64,000 bases of DNA from Bacillus sp. HSf4 (GCF_029537375.1 NZ_CP120679.1:3267501-3331500), one strand, 5' to 3'; positions 25,776 to 33,536 are shown, numbered from the stretch's first letter. Translations and numbers: made by a program. Notes: generated by a model from the sequence alone, not told the origin.

Positions 25776-26138
25776 ATGATCACAAATTTAGGAACTGTTG
25801 CAGTCTATGTTGAAGATCAGCAAAAAGCAAAAGACTTTTGGGTAAACAAAGCAGGCTTTGAGGTTATGGCAGAGCATCCAATGGGACCGGAAGCATTCTG
25901 GCTTGAAGTCGCCCCTCAAAATGCGCAAACCCGTTTAGTCATATATCCAAAATCCATGATGAAAGGCTATGAAAAGATGAGGGCATCCGTGGTATTTGAA
26001 TGCGATCATGTTTTCGAGACCTATGAAAAGATGAAAGCAAATGGAGTAGAATTTAAAGGAAAGCCCGAAAAAATGCAATGGGGCACATATGCACACTTTA
26101 GCGATGAAGACGGCAACGAATTTCTGATAAAAGGGTAA
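25776..26138 (+). CDS. VOC-family (glyoxalase/bleomycin-resistance-like) protein
   Basis: 120 aa with the beta-alpha-beta-beta-beta VOC fold: LGTVAVYVEDQQKAKDFWVNKAGF start and YAHFSDEDGNEFLI end, which contains the usual metal-ligand Glu. Substrate unknown; such proteins bind small molecules or divalent metals. GAAGGAGG lies 8 nt before the ATG at 25776. It follows a truncated AraC regulator and ends at a terminator. Confidence 0.85.
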   Translation: MITNLGTVAVYVEDQQKAKDFWVNKAGFEVMAEHPMGPEAFWLEVAPQNAQTRLVIYPKSMMKGYEKMRASVVFECDHVFETYEKMKANGVEFKGKPEKMQWGTYAHFSDEDGNEFLIKG

Positions 26139-26143
26139 ACAGA

Positions 26144-26177
26144 AGACAGATCAGTTGGGGACTGGTCTGTCTTTCTT
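26144..26177 (+). terminator. terminator after the VOC gene
   Basis: AGACAGATCAGT / ACTGGTCTGTCT stem with one G:T-type step, followed by TTCTT. Confidence 0.8.
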
Positions 26178-26273
26178 ATTCGGGTAAAGTTTGTTCTCTC
26201 GCTTATACTTCGGTACGTTAAGGTGGATAACCGCATTGTTGAGTCGGCTTGGTCATTTTTTTATCCGTAATCC

Positions 26274-26308
26274 ATAAAAAAATGAGCCACCTTTTTTAAA
26301 GGTGACTC
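26274..26308 (-). terminator. terminator after erm
   Basis: Minus strand GAGTCACCTT / AAGGTGGCTC stem followed by TTTTTTTAT, about 90 nt beyond the erm stop. Confidence 0.75.
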
Positions 26309-26396
26309 TTGCTTTATTTGAACAATACCCCGGGTGCCTTAAATCAAAAGAAAAACTTGATTTCTCATCGTGGCTGCTGAAGCTGGCCGACTTTTT

Positions 26397-27251
26397 TCAT
26401 ATTTTCTTTTTGTTTACTCTTGGCCAACGAGCTCGCGGTACATGTTGAACCATTGTTTTAAAAACAACCCCCCATTGATATTCATTAAGCCTTTCGATAG
26501 ACGTTCCACTGTTGATGTTTAAATTTCTTTTCAAATGCTTCATTTGGGGAGAAGTAAAGATCCCTCTTAAAGCAAGGTCTAAAGGAGCTTGCGGCTTCTT
26601 GAGCGCATATTGGGCAAGCCCCATAAAAGCCATGTAATCCTTATGAGAAATGACCGCTTCTTTCTTTCTGGTGATCATAACCAGTGCTGAGTCCACTTTT
26701 GGCGGAGGGGAGAAATTTTCTTTAGATATCACTTGAACGAGTCGGATATCATACCACATTTTCCAAACCAAAACATAAAAGTTTTTTACTGAATTTGAAG
26801 TGAATCGTCGAGCTGCTCCTTTTTCCATTACGATGATACCTCTTTGAAACCTGTTTGAAGGATTGTTCAAAAGCATCTTCATAATCGCTGTTGTGATGGC
26901 ATATGGAATATTCGAGACAACAACAAACTTTTCTCTCGGTAAATGGATTTTCATAATGTCTTGATGAATAATTTTCGTATTTGCGTTCTGTGCGGTTTTG
27001 CGTTTAAGAATATCGACAAACTTTTGATCATATTCTACGGCCAAAATCTTGCCGGCTCTCTGACTTAAAATAGTTGTGAGCGCGCCTTTTCCGGCTCCTA
27101 ACTCTAAAACCGTTTCATGTTGGCTTACATTTGCTCGATCTACGATTTCATTCAGCAGCTTTTTATTGTACATTAAATGCTGTCCAGAAAAATTGGGAGG
27201 TTCTTTACGGCTTCGTTTTTTTCCGCTGTCCTTACGAATTTTTTTCGCCAT
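26397..27251 (-). CDS. erm: Erm 23S rRNA (adenine-N6)-methyltransferase, ErmD/ErmK-like
   Basis: 284 aa enzyme that dimethylates A2058 of 23S rRNA and gives resistance to macrolides, lincosamides and streptogramin B. SAM motif [30 protein letters not shown] and the catalytic motif [10 protein letters not shown] are visible; NFSGQHLM at the N-terminus is Erm-typical and separates it from the housekeeping KsgA. The long basic C-terminus (RWPRVNKKK) resembles ErmD. By memory it is clearly diverged from ErmD, so the exact class is open. The ATG at 27251 has AAAGGAAGAG upstream. An attenuator leader precedes the gene. Confidence 0.92.
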   Translation of the reverse strand: MAKKIRKDSGKKRSRKEPPNFSGQHLMYNKKLLNEIVDRANVSQHETVLELGAGKGALTTILSQRAGKILAVEYDQKFVDILKRKTAQNANTKIIHQDIMKIHLPREKFVVVSNIPYAITTAIMKMLLNNPSNRFQRGIIVMEKGAARRFTSNSVKNFYVLVWKMWYDIRLVQVISKENFSPPPKVDSALVMITRKKEAVISHKDYMAFMGLAQYALKKPQAPLDLALRGIFTSPQMKHLKRNLNINSGTSIERLNEYQWGVVFKTMVQHVPRARWPRVNKKKI

Positions 27252-27269
27252 ATGATCTCTTCCTTTCAA

Positions 27270-27302
27270 ATAAAAAAATCACAAGCCACCTGCCTGTGAT
27301 TT
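27270..27302 (-). terminator. erm leader attenuator 2
   Basis: Minus strand AAATCACA / TGTGATTT (27295-27302 with 27276-27283) followed by TTTT, ending just before the erm ribosome-binding site. Confidence 0.8.
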
Positions 27303-27393
27303 AGAGTAAAGGGAAGAAAATCTATCCTTATTAAATTGGCGAAAGGCAAAACAGTCGTCGTCAAATAAACCTTTCTTTCAAAAACAAAAGAGG

Positions 27394-27426
27394 GAAAAAA
27401 AGAAAGGCAAAACGATCCGCCTTTCT
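27394..27426 (-). terminator. erm leader attenuator 1
   Basis: Minus strand AGAAAGGC / GCCTTTCT (27419-27426 with 27401-27408) followed by seven T, about 100 nt after the leader peptide. Two such terminators are known from the ermK leader of B. licheniformis. Confidence 0.8.
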
Positions 27427-27529
27427 ACACAAATCACATATTTCAATGCGAAAAATGAAGATTATTAAAAAAGGACAGACTGATCCCGTTTACTCTGTTT
27501 GCACAAACAGAGCCTTTGAACGTATTAAA

Positions 27530-27574
27530 TTAACGGTTCAAAGTTGGGAATCGAAGTCTCATTGAATGTGTCAT
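27530..27574 (-). CDS. ErmD/ErmK-type leader peptide
   Basis: 14 codons, MTHSMRLRFPTLNR, preceded by GGAGG. It matches the ErmD/ErmK leader peptide MTHSMRLRFPTLNQ except for the last residue. Macrolide-bound ribosomes stall in this class of leader peptide (RLR motif) and prevent formation of the downstream terminator hairpins, switching erm on. Confidence 0.92.
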   Translation of the reverse strand: MTHSMRLRFPTLNR

Positions 27575-27611
27575 TTTTTAATAAACCTCCATAAAATTCA
27601 AAATCATTAAC

Positions 27612-27640
27612 ATTATAAAGGGGTTCAAAGCAAAAGTCAA
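27612..27640 (-). promoter_or_regulatory. erm promoter
   Basis: Minus strand TTGACT (27635-27640), 17-bp spacer, TATAAT (27612-27617), about 30 nt before the leader peptide ribosome-binding site. Confidence 0.88.
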
Positions 27641-27734
27641 AATCAAAAAAGGGAAAATAAATACAAGAAGCAACATTATTTATTAGGCGGCGGAAAACCA
27701 ATTTAAAGGTTTGAAAAAAGGCGGCTGATCAGTA

Positions 27735-27772
27735 TAAAAAGACCCACCTCTTTTATAAGGGGGGCTCTTTAA
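27735..27772 (-). terminator. terminator after the 90-aa gene
   Basis: Minus strand AAAGAGCCCCCCTT pairs imperfectly with AGAGGTGGGTCTTT, followed by TT. Confidence 0.7.
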
Positions 27773-27775
27773 TAA

Positions 27776-28048
27776 TTAATTCTTCTTGGTGTTAAATGCA
27801 TTTTGGTTAGGTTTTATTTCATTTGCAAACTCATTGGTAAGCGCAGCATTTTGCAGATTGCCTTGTTGTGTAAAATTTTTCATTACATTTTGCACAGGGT
27901 TATTTTGATTGCCATTCCTTCTGAACAAAAATGCAGCTACACCAATTCCTAAGCCTAATAAAGACATCCACATGGTTCCTCTGTTTCTTCTTCGGCCAAA
28001 TAAAAGACCTCTGTTTCTAAACAGTGTTGTTATCCACTGGAAATTCAA
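27776..28048 (-). CDS. small basic membrane protein, function unknown
   Basis: 90 aa from a TTG start with AAGGAAGTGAG upstream. An arginine-rich stretch (FRNRGLLFGRRRNRG) precedes one hydrophobic segment (about residues 27-42) and an Asn/Gln-rich polar tail. Composition resembles small spore or membrane proteins of bacilli, but I cannot name the family. It has its own terminator. Confidence 0.6.
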   Translation of the reverse strand: MNFQWITTLFRNRGLLFGRRRNRGTMWMSLLGLGIGVAAFLFRRNGNQNNPVQNVMKNFTQQGNLQNAALTNEFANEIKPNQNAFNTKKN

Positions 28049-28219
28049 ATTGTCTCACTTCCTTCTCTTCATATTCACCGTTACTTTTTACAACATGAGC
28101 ATTGTTTATGCTGGTATGTTTCAGGGGATTTTCCAGTTGAAATTGATTTTTTTCTTTTATTTATCTCGTCATGAGGGAATATTAATAACCGACTTTTTCA
28201 AGATGCGCTTTTCATAAAA

Positions 28220-28292
28220 AGGAAAATAAAAAAACCCTTGATATATCAAGGGTTTCCAATATGGAGCATAGCGCTCTACACTGTCAGTGTAG
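28220..28292. repeat. direct repeat 1: duplicate of tRNA-Ala 3' part plus terminator
   Basis: Nearly identical to 29313-29402. It holds the tRNA terminator hairpin (ACCCTTGATATATCAAGGGT), then the acceptor 3' strand, then the anticodon arm, with 16 nt of the T arm deleted and the anticodon loop changed. Sequence similarity stops inside the tRNA. It has the form of a displaced attachment site left by an integrated element. Confidence 0.75.
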
Positions 28293-28330
28293 ATGATGCC
28301 TTCTGAACAAGTATATTCGATTCTGTCCAT

Positions 28331-28561
28331 CCCTTTTATTTCAGCTTAGGAAAATTTAAAGAGGATTTGGATATAGAAGAAGCAGCAGAACACCTGGCAA
28401 AATGCTTAAAATCTTGTCCGGAAGAGATGAAACTGGGGTGTCATGCACTAGGAAAAGCTGATGTTAAACAATTGAATCGAAGTGATCTAGTTACCGTTGG
28501 CCGGAACCTTTCAGAGAAATTGGTTATGCCGGAAAGGTTTAATAAAGTCTTGTTTATGTAA
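28331..28561 (+). pseudogene. 3' fragment of an FMN-binding glutamate-synthase-like gene
   Basis: The frame has no start or ribosome-binding site and reads about 75 residues ending at 28561, with EEAAEHLAKCLKSCPEEMKLGCHALGKADVKQLNRSDLV. This pattern resembles the C-terminus of GltB-domain proteins (EEAA..L..F......EEMK....ALGK.....L...DLV). It lies inside the scar between the two tRNA-derived repeats. The family call is from memory and tentative. Confidence 0.45.
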
Positions 28562-29024
28562 GCTAAGCTGTTGACAAATATACCCCGTTATAACTCCTGC
28601 AATTTTTTTTGCATGCTTTGTCGGGACTTCTTCTATCCCAAAGCTAAATACGAATATTCGTTCCTATTTAATTTTCTCAAAGAAGAATAACTTCATGAAA
28701 GATGACAAGATCGGGGAACAATCACATGGACAGGCATAATGCTGCCGTAACATGTCAGTTTGCTTCGAGAGTTGGACAGCAACCACAACAGAGTGAGAAA
28801 GACCAGTACTCGACATGGTCCATATAAAAGACATGGAAAGGATAATATGTGAAGTCCGCAAGGTTTTTCATGTCATGGATTCAAAAGGAGACACCAATTT
28901 CAATTAAATTTGAGGACGTTAACTAGTGTGGAAATAAAATAGGCCCTCTAGAAATTGGCAACAGTTTTTTTTATAATAAATTAAAAATCCCGATTAAAAT
29001 CCAACTAAGAAAGGAATGTCCCCA
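28562..29024. other. AT-rich scar sequence with no recognised gene
   Basis: About 460 bp inside the tRNA-bounded scar. No frame with a ribosome-binding site or known motif was found. Confidence 0.5.
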
Positions 29025-29129
29025 ATGGGTACATTATATTTATTACTGTATTTTATTGGTGGATTAGCTTTATCCGGCTTTATTACGGTTTACGGACTGA
29101 AAAAACTTTTAAAAGCTTTTAAAAGCTGA
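29025..29129 (+). CDS. 34-residue hydrophobic peptide
   Basis: A 34-codon frame with AAGAAAGGA 10 nt upstream and its own terminator. The product is one transmembrane segment (LYLLLYFIGGLALSGFITVYG) with a lysine-rich C-terminus (KKLLKAFKS). Size and layout are those of membrane-acting small peptides, including type I toxins, but no antisense antitoxin RNA could be established. It lies in the element scar. Confidence 0.5.
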   Translation: MGTLYLLLYFIGGLALSGFITVYGLKKLLKAFKS

Positions 29130-29158
29130 AAAAGAGCGCTGATATTTAATGATATATT

Positions 29159-29185
29159 AGCAGGCCGGGGATGGCCCGCTTTTAT
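29159..29185 (+). terminator. terminator after the 34-residue peptide gene
   Basis: GCAGGCC / GGCCCGC stem with one mismatch, GGGGAT loop, then TTTTAT. Confidence 0.65.
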
Positions 29186-29312
29186 GTTGCGAATAACTTC
29201 GTCCACGTAGCCATTCCGGTAATACTATCCACAGACAAACCTTAAAACATTAGAATCGATCACTGACAAAAGGTTTTGCCAACAATTCAAGAATACACCC
29301 CAATTTCTTAAC

Positions 29313-29402
29313 AGGAAAATAAAAAACCCTTGATATATCAAGGGTTTTCAGTATGGAGCATAGCGGGCTCGAACCGCTGACCTCTACACTGCCAGTGTAG
29401 CG
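29313..29402. repeat. direct repeat 2: tRNA-Ala 3' part plus terminator
   Basis: Partner of 28220-28292, 1,093 bp away in the same orientation. It overlaps the functional tRNA gene. Confidence 0.75.
29323..29348 (-). terminator. tRNA-Ala terminator
   Basis: AAAACCCT-TGATATATCA-AGGGTTTT symmetrical stem, T-run on the minus strand. Confidence 0.85.
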
Positions 29403-29426
29403 CTCTCCCAGCTGAGCTAATGCCCC
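29354..29426 (-). tRNA. tRNA-Ala (anticodon GGC)
   Basis: 73 nt cloverleaf. Acceptor GGGGCAT pairs with ATGCTCC and includes the G3:U70 pair that identifies alanine tRNAs. D arm has AGCTCAGCTGGGAGAGC, anticodon arm CTACA-CTGGCAG-TGTAG with anticodon GGC, and T arm GGTTCGAGCC. CCA is not encoded. It reads GCC (and GCU) codons. Confidence 0.97.
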
Positions 29427-29513
29427 GTTTATTTGAGACATGATTTATTATAGATGGAATTTCGAATAAAAGCAAGGGGTTTTTTGATTTATTTCATATT
29501 AGCTCAATTAAAA

Positions 29514-29541
29514 GAAAATACCGATTTAAAACGGTATTTTC
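29514..29541 (-). terminator. terminator after the ADP-ribosylglycohydrolase gene
   Basis: AAAATACCG / CGGTATTTT stem with a T-rich tract on the minus strand, directly after the stop. Confidence 0.8.
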
Positions 29542-29543
29542 CT

Positions 29544-30488
29544 TCATGACTTTGCTGCTTGTTCAAGGCAAAATTGCGAAAACTTTTTACACAAGGCCAA
29601 TATGTCGTCTTTTCTCGCCAAGGCGTTGATCCATTCTTCCGGAATGCCTTCCAGCTGATGATACGCGCCTGCCAGCGTCCCCGTGATAAACGCGATGGTG
29701 TCCGTATCCCCGCCAAGATTCACGGCTTCTAAGACAGCATCGGCATAGCGATCATGATGGAGAAAACACCAAAGCGCCGCTTCTAATGAATGGACGACAT
29801 AGCCGTCGGAGATGATGTCTTCTCTTTGAAGTCCGGCCATTTCCTCATTAAGGACTCTCTCATATGCTGCAAATTCACGCTCGTATTCGCTCTCAGAAAG
29901 ATGGTCCAAACATAAGTGAACCGCTTTTCGATAAGCCATGTCAGGTTGATCATGACGGATTAAGTTGATTAAACATTCGATGTAAATGATGCATCCGAGC
30001 GTTGAACGGGGATGGCGGTGTGTGATATGCGCCCAACGTTCGATCTCCGCTTTCCTTTTGGAAAAATCGGGTTCTGCCGACTGGGTAAACGCCAGCGGAG
30101 ATATACGCATCAATGCCCCGTTTCCATTATCAAACTCAGAGGCCCCGCCGCATTGCTCGACAGGTGTTCCCCGCATGAAACACTCAATCGCTTCATCTGT
30201 CGCTCTTCCAATATCAAACATGCGGCCGTATGGCGTCCAGTATCCTTCTCGGTAGGCCGCAAACTTTTTCATCAATTCTGTTTCATCTTTTTCTTCTATC
30301 AAATTCTCCATGAAACACAATGTTAACGATGTATCGTCCGACCATGTACCGGGCGGCTGATTGTATGTGCCATACCCGGTCATTCCTTTAATATTCAAAT
30401 TTCTCGCTTTAAATTCCGCCGGCACGCCCAGCGCATCACCGACAATACCGCCGATGATTACGGGGAAAAGACGATCCGCCATTTTCAT
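29544..30488 (-). CDS. ADP-ribosylglycohydrolase-family protein
   Basis: 314 aa DraG/ARH-type all-helical hydrolase that removes ADP-ribose from proteins, nucleic acids or small molecules using two Mg2+ ions. Metal-site motifs are visible: GDALGVP near residue 18, WSDDTSLTL near 50, NGNGALMR near 122 and NLGGDTDTIAFITG near 256. The most plausible start is the ATG at 30488; the ribosome-binding site is weak and another Met lies two codons on. It is the third gene of a compact operon behind a DUF4234 membrane protein and a zinc ribbon. Target unknown. Confidence 0.88.
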   Translation of the reverse strand: MKMADRLFPVIIGGIVGDALGVPAEFKARNLNIKGMTGYGTYNQPPGTWSDDTSLTLCFMENLIEEKDETELMKKFAAYREGYWTPYGRMFDIGRATDEAIECFMRGTPVEQCGGASEFDNGNGALMRISPLAFTQSAEPDFSKRKAEIERWAHITHRHPRSTLGCIIYIECLINLIRHDQPDMAYRKAVHLCLDHLSESEYEREFAAYERVLNEEMAGLQREDIISDGYVVHSLEAALWCFLHHDRYADAVLEAVNLGGDTDTIAFITGTLAGAYHQLEGIPEEWINALARKDDILALCKKFSQFCLEQAAKS

Positions 30489-30497
30489 CACACTCGC

Positions 30498-30866
30498 TTA
30501 CTTCTGCTGATTTTTTCTGCTCTCCAAAAAGTGCAGCGTGTTGATATTCGTTTGAATCAATCCCATCGAAATGATCCAGCCCCCTGACGGGATGAGAGAA
30601 CAGAGCAGACAGATCATCGATTGGTCGCTTATCCCTTTATACCCTTTAGACTGTGCGAAATGGTAGACCTTTTTAGCCGTTTTATAATGCCAATAAACAA
30701 AGTAAATCCCAAGGGTGATGATACCGAAGAAAACCTCTGTTGCCGGCAGACGGCTTTCATCCTTCATATGCTCGGATGTGTCGAAAATCCAGTAAATATA
30801 ATAAATACCCAACGTAAAGATCGTTAAGATTAACATTAGAAAGACGTTTTTTTCTCTTGTTTTCAT
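30498..30866 (-). CDS. DUF4234-type membrane protein
   Basis: 122 aa. Two internally similar membrane segments, FTLGIYYIYWIFDTSEHMK and ITLGIYFVYWHYKTAKKV, show the G-I-Y-x-x-Y-W pattern of DUF4234, followed by a further hydrophobic segment near SLIPSGGWIISMGL. The ATG at 30866 has GGGAG 6 nt upstream; longer in-frame starts overlap the preceding gene. Lies between a zinc-ribbon protein and an ADP-ribosylglycohydrolase. Function unknown. Confidence 0.78.
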   Translation of the reverse strand: MKTREKNVFLMLILTIFTLGIYYIYWIFDTSEHMKDESRLPATEVFFGIITLGIYFVYWHYKTAKKVYHFAQSKGYKGISDQSMICLLCSLIPSGGWIISMGLIQTNINTLHFLESRKNQQK

Positions 30867-30880
30867 ACGTGTCTCCCGCG

Positions 30881-31051
30881 TCAGCTGTAATCCGCTTTCC
30901 ATTCCATAAACTTCTTCCCGCAGTCATGGCATGTATATCGCATTTGATTCATTCCGAAGACACCTGTCGTAATCGTCCAGCCTCTTTTTTTCTTGGTGAG
31001 GTTGTCACTGCCGCATAGCGGACATTTTGGTTTTTTGGTTTGGTTGGTCAT
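30881..31051 (-). CDS. 56-residue zinc-ribbon protein
   Basis: Translation gives two Cys pairs, KCPLCGSDN near residue 10 and TCHDCGKKF near residue 41, the geometry of a zinc ribbon. AAGGAG lies 7 nt before the ATG. It is the first gene of the operon with DUF4234 and ADP-ribosylglycohydrolase; 14 nt separate it from the next start. Zinc ribbons of this type often bind nucleic acids or act as partner modules. Confidence 0.75.
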   Translation of the reverse strand: MTNQTKKPKCPLCGSDNLTKKKRGWTITTGVFGMNQMRYTCHDCGKKFMEWKADYS

Positions 31052-31225
31052 TTGTTTGCTCCTTGGTTGTTTTCTGGACTTCCTATAGACACTCTGTCAG
31101 ATTAACCTGATGTCAAGTCGCCGGCATACTCCCCAAAAATTCTTCGCCTCTGTATGAAGCATTGTCTTCTCCATGCCGGCTAATTTGGAGACAAAAATTA
31201 TTTTTGTCGTTTATCCAACAAATAG

Positions 31226-31867
31226 TTACTTACCTATATAGATTCTTTTCAATTGTTCTATTTCTTCTAAAGAAACAGACAAACTATGTAGCGAGACTTT
31301 TATTAATTTATCAAACTCTTCAAGCAAGCTTCCATAATTATATGTTACCACCAGAGCACTTCGCATTGGTCTAGCTTTAGATATCCATATTTTCTCCCCT
31401 ATTAAACTGTAATAATACAAATAATATTTTCCACCTTCTTCATATACATTAATTGCGCCTTTTTTTTCTTCTGAATCATCTTGATTCAAAGAAAAGTAAC
31501 AACTATTTAAATTATGCTGGAGAATAGTCTCACCTTTTTTTAGATCTCCTTCTATACTTCTTAATTCTTGTCTTGTTTTCTCGCTTACATTTGCTCTTTC
31601 AAACTTTCCTTTTACTGCTATATAAAGCCCTACTAATCCTAGGTTCTTGTTCTTAAATGTCCCTAATTCATATTCTTGGTCTCTTTGTACTTCGAATAAT
31701 CTCCATAAATTACTGTTAGTCTCATTTTTCAATTTAATACCTGTATCAAGATTAACACTACCATCGCTATTTTTCGGATAAATAGTAATAGTTGTTTTAT
31801 CATTTTTCTCTTCTTTATTAACGTGATGCCGCTCGTACAATTGCTTTAACATCTCATCATTATTCAT
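31226..31867 (-). CDS. putative immunity protein for the TNT toxin
   Basis: 213 aa soluble, charged protein with no recognised domain. Evidence for immunity is positional: it starts five bases after the toxin stop on the same strand, is far richer in A+T than the rest of the operon, and is the last gene, as immunity genes of polymorphic toxins usually are. The ATG at 31867 has AAAGGGTGG 8 nt upstream. A neutralising role would require blocking the NAD+ glycohydrolase in the cytoplasm. Confidence 0.65.
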   Translation of the reverse strand: MNNDEMLKQLYERHHVNKEEKNDKTTITIYPKNSDGSVNLDTGIKLKNETNSNLWRLFEVQRDQEYELGTFKNKNLGLVGLYIAVKGKFERANVSEKTRQELRSIEGDLKKGETILQHNLNSCYFSLNQDDSEEKKGAINVYEEGGKYYLYYYSLIGEKIWISKARPMRSALVVTYNYGSLLEEFDKLIKVSLHSLSVSLEEIEQLKRIYIGK

Positions 31868-31871
31868 TATT

Positions 31872-33536
31872 TTAACCACCCTTTTTTACAGATACGAATT
31901 CAATTAGTTCCTCCTCAATAAGTTCATTAAGAGAATACGCTTTTCCATTATCATGATATTTAATAAATTGTGTACCTCCACCTGGTCTATCGAACCATGG
32001 AGCTATTTTCCCGCCTGTTACTTCAAAATCTTCTACTACTCTATATACATAATAATCTGCTTCGTCACTGTGCAAAGCAAGTGCCCTCTGTTCATAAGGA
32101 ATTCCTTCTGGAGAAAAGAAACTTCCTCCTGGTCCTCCATATCTGTCAATTAGCATTCCCTCTTTCAATTGCATTTTCACCGGTTCGCCCTCAAATCCGT
32201 TGTTTGGAGGCCAATTAATATTGCCCGTCTCTTGATCATAATATTTCGGGTTATCATATACCTCTTTATATTTGAGATATTTCTCTTCGTTTGGTGGATA
32301 CGCCCAGTTTTCTAGCTTCGCTTTATCAGCCTTACTAATTTCCTTAACAGTTTTACCAGATCCTTTCTCAATCTCCCTCTCAACCCGCTGAATCGAGTCC
32401 TGCATCTTCGCTTTCGAAGCTGTATGGGCGTCGTTGACATGGCCGTAGTAATTGGAGCCTTTTCGGGCGAGAGTGCCGCCGGCGCCTACTTCTGTGCCGC
32501 GGGCGATGTCGTTTAAGGCGTCCGCGCTTTTGGCGAACTGCTTTTTGATGGCAAAGCCGGCGTCATTGAGTTTGTCTTGTGCTTTTAGTGTATGGACTCT
32601 CATGCGGTTCGCCCAGAGGGACTTGCTCTCTTTAAGAGATTGTACCACAGGCTCCGTTCTGCCTGATAATTTTCCGACGGTTGCCGCTGTTTTGAACGAT
32701 TTTGTCGCCGCTCCTGCCGCTGGGATCATATCAAGGGCGCCGAATGCGGTTCTTTCAATGCGTTCGCCTTTGTTTAACTCGCGTTTCGTCATCCAGTCTT
32801 CCCCTGTTATCCCGCTGGAGATTTGCGCTCCTCCGTATGCGATTCCTACAGTGATAGCCGCGGGTGCGCAGAAGATCGCCAGCACGACAATACCGCCGCC
32901 AACGATCAGATCGCGCCAAAATTCCTGACCCTTTTGGACGTCGCTGATCGATTCGTACTCAAAACCGCGGGCGGACACAATCGCTTTCGAGTATTCCTCA
33001 TACGTCAATTCAACATCCGGATTGACTTCCTTATATGCTTTATATTGTTCACTCAGCACATCATCAAACGCTTTTGAATCTTTGAAAATATCATCTACGG
33101 TGATGTCACTTTTGTCCTGTTCGACAGCCGTCTTGTTCATGCCGTAGCCGACATAAGTTGTCTCTTTGGAGCCGATGCGGTTTTTCGTCTTGTAGTTGTG
33201 GATGGATAAGCCTTCCATCTGATCTGCAAAAGCGTCCAGCTCTTTGTAGAAAGGGTTGTCAATGTGGTCATCTACTAGAGTGCCGGCTTTCAGGCAAAAG
33301 TCAGACAGTTTTTGATAATCCTTGAACAGCTCCTCGATCTTGCTCTTTTTACTGGTATGGCTAAAGCCGATCGCTCTGTCGCTGTCCTTGTCTTTAATTT
33401 TTGATTCGATATCTTCCATGAGGTTATTCAGATTTAAAAGGCCGGATTTCGCTCCGCCTCCGTATTTTCCGCCCGTTAACGTATCCAGGCCGTCCTTCAT
33501 GGTCTGCCAATCTTCCGGGCTGAATTTCACATCCAT
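31872..33536 (-). CDS. type VII secreted polymorphic toxin with C-terminal TNT (NAD+ glycohydrolase) domain
   Basis: 554 aa. Residues 1-190: helical N-terminal export region. About 200-300: glycine/alanine-rich hydrophobic pre-toxin segment (AFGALDMIPAAGAATKSFKTA) of the PT-TG kind. About 440-545: TNT domain with IDRYGGPGGSFFSPEGIPYEQR, then APWFDRPGGGTQF. Arg465 and Gln523 correspond in position to catalytic residues of the tuberculosis necrotizing toxin, which hydrolyses NAD+. The N-terminal two thirds are GC-rich, the toxin end AT-rich, with a change near base 32,395. It follows four small type VII accessory genes and precedes a putative immunity gene. No LXG motif is seen. Confidence 0.85.
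   Translation of the reverse strand: MDVKFSPEDWQTMKDGLDTLTGGKYGGGAKSGLLNLNNLMEDIESKIKDKDSDRAIGFSHTSKKSKIEELFKDYQKLSDFCLKAGTLVDDHIDNPFYKELDAFADQMEGLSIHNYKTKNRIGSKETTYVGYGMNKTAVEQDKSDITVDDIFKDSKAFDDVLSEQYKAYKEVNPDVELTYEEYSKAIVSARGFEYESISDVQKGQEFWRDLIVGGGIVVLAIFCAPAAITVGIAYGGAQISSGITGEDWMTKRELNKGERIERTAFGALDMIPAAGAATKSFKTAATVGKLSGRTEPVVQSLKESKSLWANRMRVHTLKAQDKLNDAGFAIKKQFAKSADALNDIARGTEVGAGGTLARKGSNYYGHVNDAHTASKAKMQDSIQRVEREIEKGSGKTVKEISKADKAKLENWAYPPNEEKYLKYKEVYDNPKYYDQETGNINWPPNNGFEGEPVKMQLKEGMLIDRYGGPGGSFFSPEGIPYEQRALALHSDEADYYVYRVVEDFEVTGGKIAPWFDRPGGGTQFIKYHDNGKAYSLNELIEEELIEFVSVKKGG

Noticed and set aside
26397..27251. Housekeeping KsgA dimethyltransferase instead of Erm
   Set aside because: The NFSGQHLM start, basic C-terminal tail and ErmD/ErmK leader with attenuators identify it as Erm.
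31872..33536. Classical LXG toxin
   Set aside because: No L-x-G motif in the N-terminal region and the toxin does not start with the usual LXG helices, although the small partner genes resemble those of LXG loci.
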